DNA from: CAYPPG01 sp964412555
GTDB lineage: Bacteria; Hinthialibacterota; Hinthialibacteria; Hinthialibacterales; Hinthialibacteraceae
Direction: 5' to 3'
Assembly: GCA_964412555.1 (NCBI GenBank)
Contig: CAYPPG010000017.1
Span: 1-64,000, forward strand
Length of the DNA: 64,000 nt
The position numbers and the translations under genes are program-made. Shown piece after piece: positions 63,023 to 64,000 of the stretch. How positions within the stretch are numbered: position 1 is the first letter of the stretch; every line of letters starts with the position of its first letter. The notes beneath the pieces are model-generated. The model saw only the letters and a list, made by a program, of their open reading frames with translations, made no database searches and had not been told where the DNA came from.

Positions 63023-63619
63023 TTACTCCTTTATGGATTCTTTCCGTTTTTTGGGGCTTGTCCCGGAAATTCCACCGGATACGAGAAAGGCCATGACATT
63101 TGCGCTGTCATGCTCGATCGGTTGTACTTGTTCTTTTGGAAATAGAAACAGATTCCCGGCAAAGTTATAGGATTGGGGAAAATAAACAGCGACATGATCC
63201 TGAATCCCTAAAAAATCAAGCGAATCCCGCGTTACAAAACCGAGTATTTTCGCATTCGATTCAGGCGAAATCGTCACAAGGACCGGCTTGTCAAACTGTT
63301 TTTTCTCACCGACAAACGCCCCGATCAAGTCTTTGATGGAATTGTATAGCAATTTGAGTAATGGCATACGGGTAAAAAGACGGTCAGTCAATTCAAACAG
63401 TTTATTGATGAAATAATTGGATGCCAAAGTTCCGATCAGCAAGATCAATGCAAAAGTGACTACAAGCCCTACACCAGGAATCGGCTTATCTCGACCCGGA
63501 AAGGGAATTTGCAAGATCCCATCGATGAACACAAAAACTTTATAAACCACAAATAAGGTCAACACAATGGGCACCAGAATAATCAGTCCACGAAAAAAAT
63601 TCTTCGTTACCACACCCAT
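63023..63619 (-). CDS. DUF502 membrane protein
   Basis: AAGGAG precedes the ATG at 63619. The 198-residue protein has two membrane helices (FFRGLIILVPIVLTLFVVYK and VGLVVTFALILLIGTLASNY). The conserved DUF502 segments MPLLKLLYNSIKDLIGAFVG, FDKPVLVTISPES and GFVTRDSLDFLG follow, then QDHVAVYFPQSYNFAGNLFL. DUF502 proteins are of unknown function and have an inner-membrane topology. It precedes the DJ-1/PfpI gene by 3 nt. Confidence 0.88.
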   Translation of the reverse strand: MGVVTKNFFRGLIILVPIVLTLFVVYKVFVFIDGILQIPFPGRDKPIPGVGLVVTFALILLIGTLASNYFINKLFELTDRLFTRMPLLKLLYNSIKDLIGAFVGEKKQFDKPVLVTISPESNAKILGFVTRDSLDFLGIQDHVAVYFPQSYNFAGNLFLFPKEQVQPIEHDSANVMAFLVSGGISGTSPKKRKESIKE

Positions 63620-63863
63620 TTGGCATTCTCCTTTGTTTTTTGATCCATCCTATCATAAGAGTGGAATTTTCACCAGGAACTACGGCGACATACCAATTTT
63701 GAGAGTGTCTGGATACTATCATTATCTGCTACATTCTGACACATCGTTACAAAATATATGGAAGAGATGTGAATAAAGATTGTTCCGGAAAGTCAAGAGA
63801 ATGAGGGAAGTTGGTTTGTAGAAATGTTCAAGAATGTTTTCGTAGGTTTTTTTGATTGGCAAA

Positions 63864-64000
63864 TCACTTCGTGGTGGTTTTCGAAGCCAGCCCATTTTCC
63901 AGATGGCGAATCGTTTTCGCCACAATACAATCGACATCCGATTCGTAGCAGTGAATTCCCCGTTCAAATCCACAAGCGACACACAATTTCGAGGCGATTT
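63864..64000 (-). CDS. C-terminal end of a Cys-rich protein, cut by the window edge
   Basis: The last 45 codons of a minus-strand gene read IASKLCVACGFERGIHCYES, DVDCIVAKTIRHLENGLASK, TTTK, ending at TGA 63864-63866. The C-x2-C and further Cys residues suggest metal binding. The rest lies beyond position 64000, so neither the family nor the start can be judged. Confidence 0.55.
   Translation of the reverse strand, partial: IASKLCVACGFERGIHCYESDVDCIVAKTIRHLENGLASKTTTK

Overview
The window looks like chromosomal DNA of an uncultured Gram-negative bacterium of moderate GC content. Support for a Gram-negative envelope comes from kdsB (Kdo activation), a squalene-hopene cyclase, OmpA-domain MotB proteins and many Sec, Tat or lipoprotein signals. 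The abundance of Tat-exported Gfo/Idh/MocA oxidoreductases, Cys-type sulfatases, a GH106-like rhamnosidase, DUF1593 and DUF362 proteins, and pseudopilins with a 'NGLHSxG' tail resembles the Planctomycetota/Lentisphaerota and Sumerlaeota/Hydrogenedentota/Hinthialibacterota/Poribacteria type of genome. I infer this lifestyle group; no rRNA gene is present to fix the phylum. No tRNA, rRNA, transposase or CRISPR array was recognised.

Layout. 0-7 kb: a HigA-type antitoxin relic, a frameshifted DUF1593 protein, a calcium-binding repeat protein and two secreted beta-propeller-like proteins. 7-19 kb: a pseudopilin, an MFS exporter, a PIG-L deacetylase, a polyprenyl-phosphate sugar transferase, a Tat oxidoreductase, a sulfatase, a shortened ICMT-like protein, a secreted beta-sandwich protein and shc. 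19.4-30.1 kb: a sugar or small-molecule catabolic block, mostly on the minus strand and with ATGA-coupled genes. It holds three Gfo/Idh enzymes, an UlaG-like lactonase, a MetE-like protein, SIS, SDR, a TIM-barrel isomerase, an RraA-like protein and a sulfatase. 30.2-36.6 kb: a flagellar stator block with flbD, motA, two motB-like genes, a MAF/DUF115 glycosyltransferase and bshA. Its last gene overlaps tail to tail with a PilZ-STAS-like-REC regulator. 37.8-42.2 kb: an esterase and a 1057-residue GH106-like enzyme. 42.5-46 kb: kdsB with a DHS/LOR-SDH-like protein, a terminator, rpsU and a second pseudopilin. 46.1-51.6 kb: a decayed methyltransferase, a coupled glutamate-racemase-like/D-aminoacylase pair predicted to act outside the cytoplasm, a MITE-like inverted repeat and a DUF362 membrane protein. 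51.6-53.2 kb: a toxin-antitoxin island in which antitoxins survive and the YafQ toxin is broken by a nonsense codon. 53.2-64 kb: a sulfatase, DUF72, MscS, a coiled-coil protein, a Tat oxidoreductase, a GHMP sugar kinase, an orphan HicB, a DJ-1/PfpI protein, DUF502 and the end of a Cys-rich protein.

How the genes work together. Sulfatases, esterase and rhamnosidase would attack sulfated or acylated polysaccharides outside the cytoplasm. The oxidoreductases, isomerase, SDR, SIS and RraA-like proteins could process the released sugars. The most unusual features are the envelope-targeted racemase/deacylase pair, the double MotB, the pool of antitoxins without toxins, and several genes that can be seen decaying (frameshift, nonsense, internal deletion).
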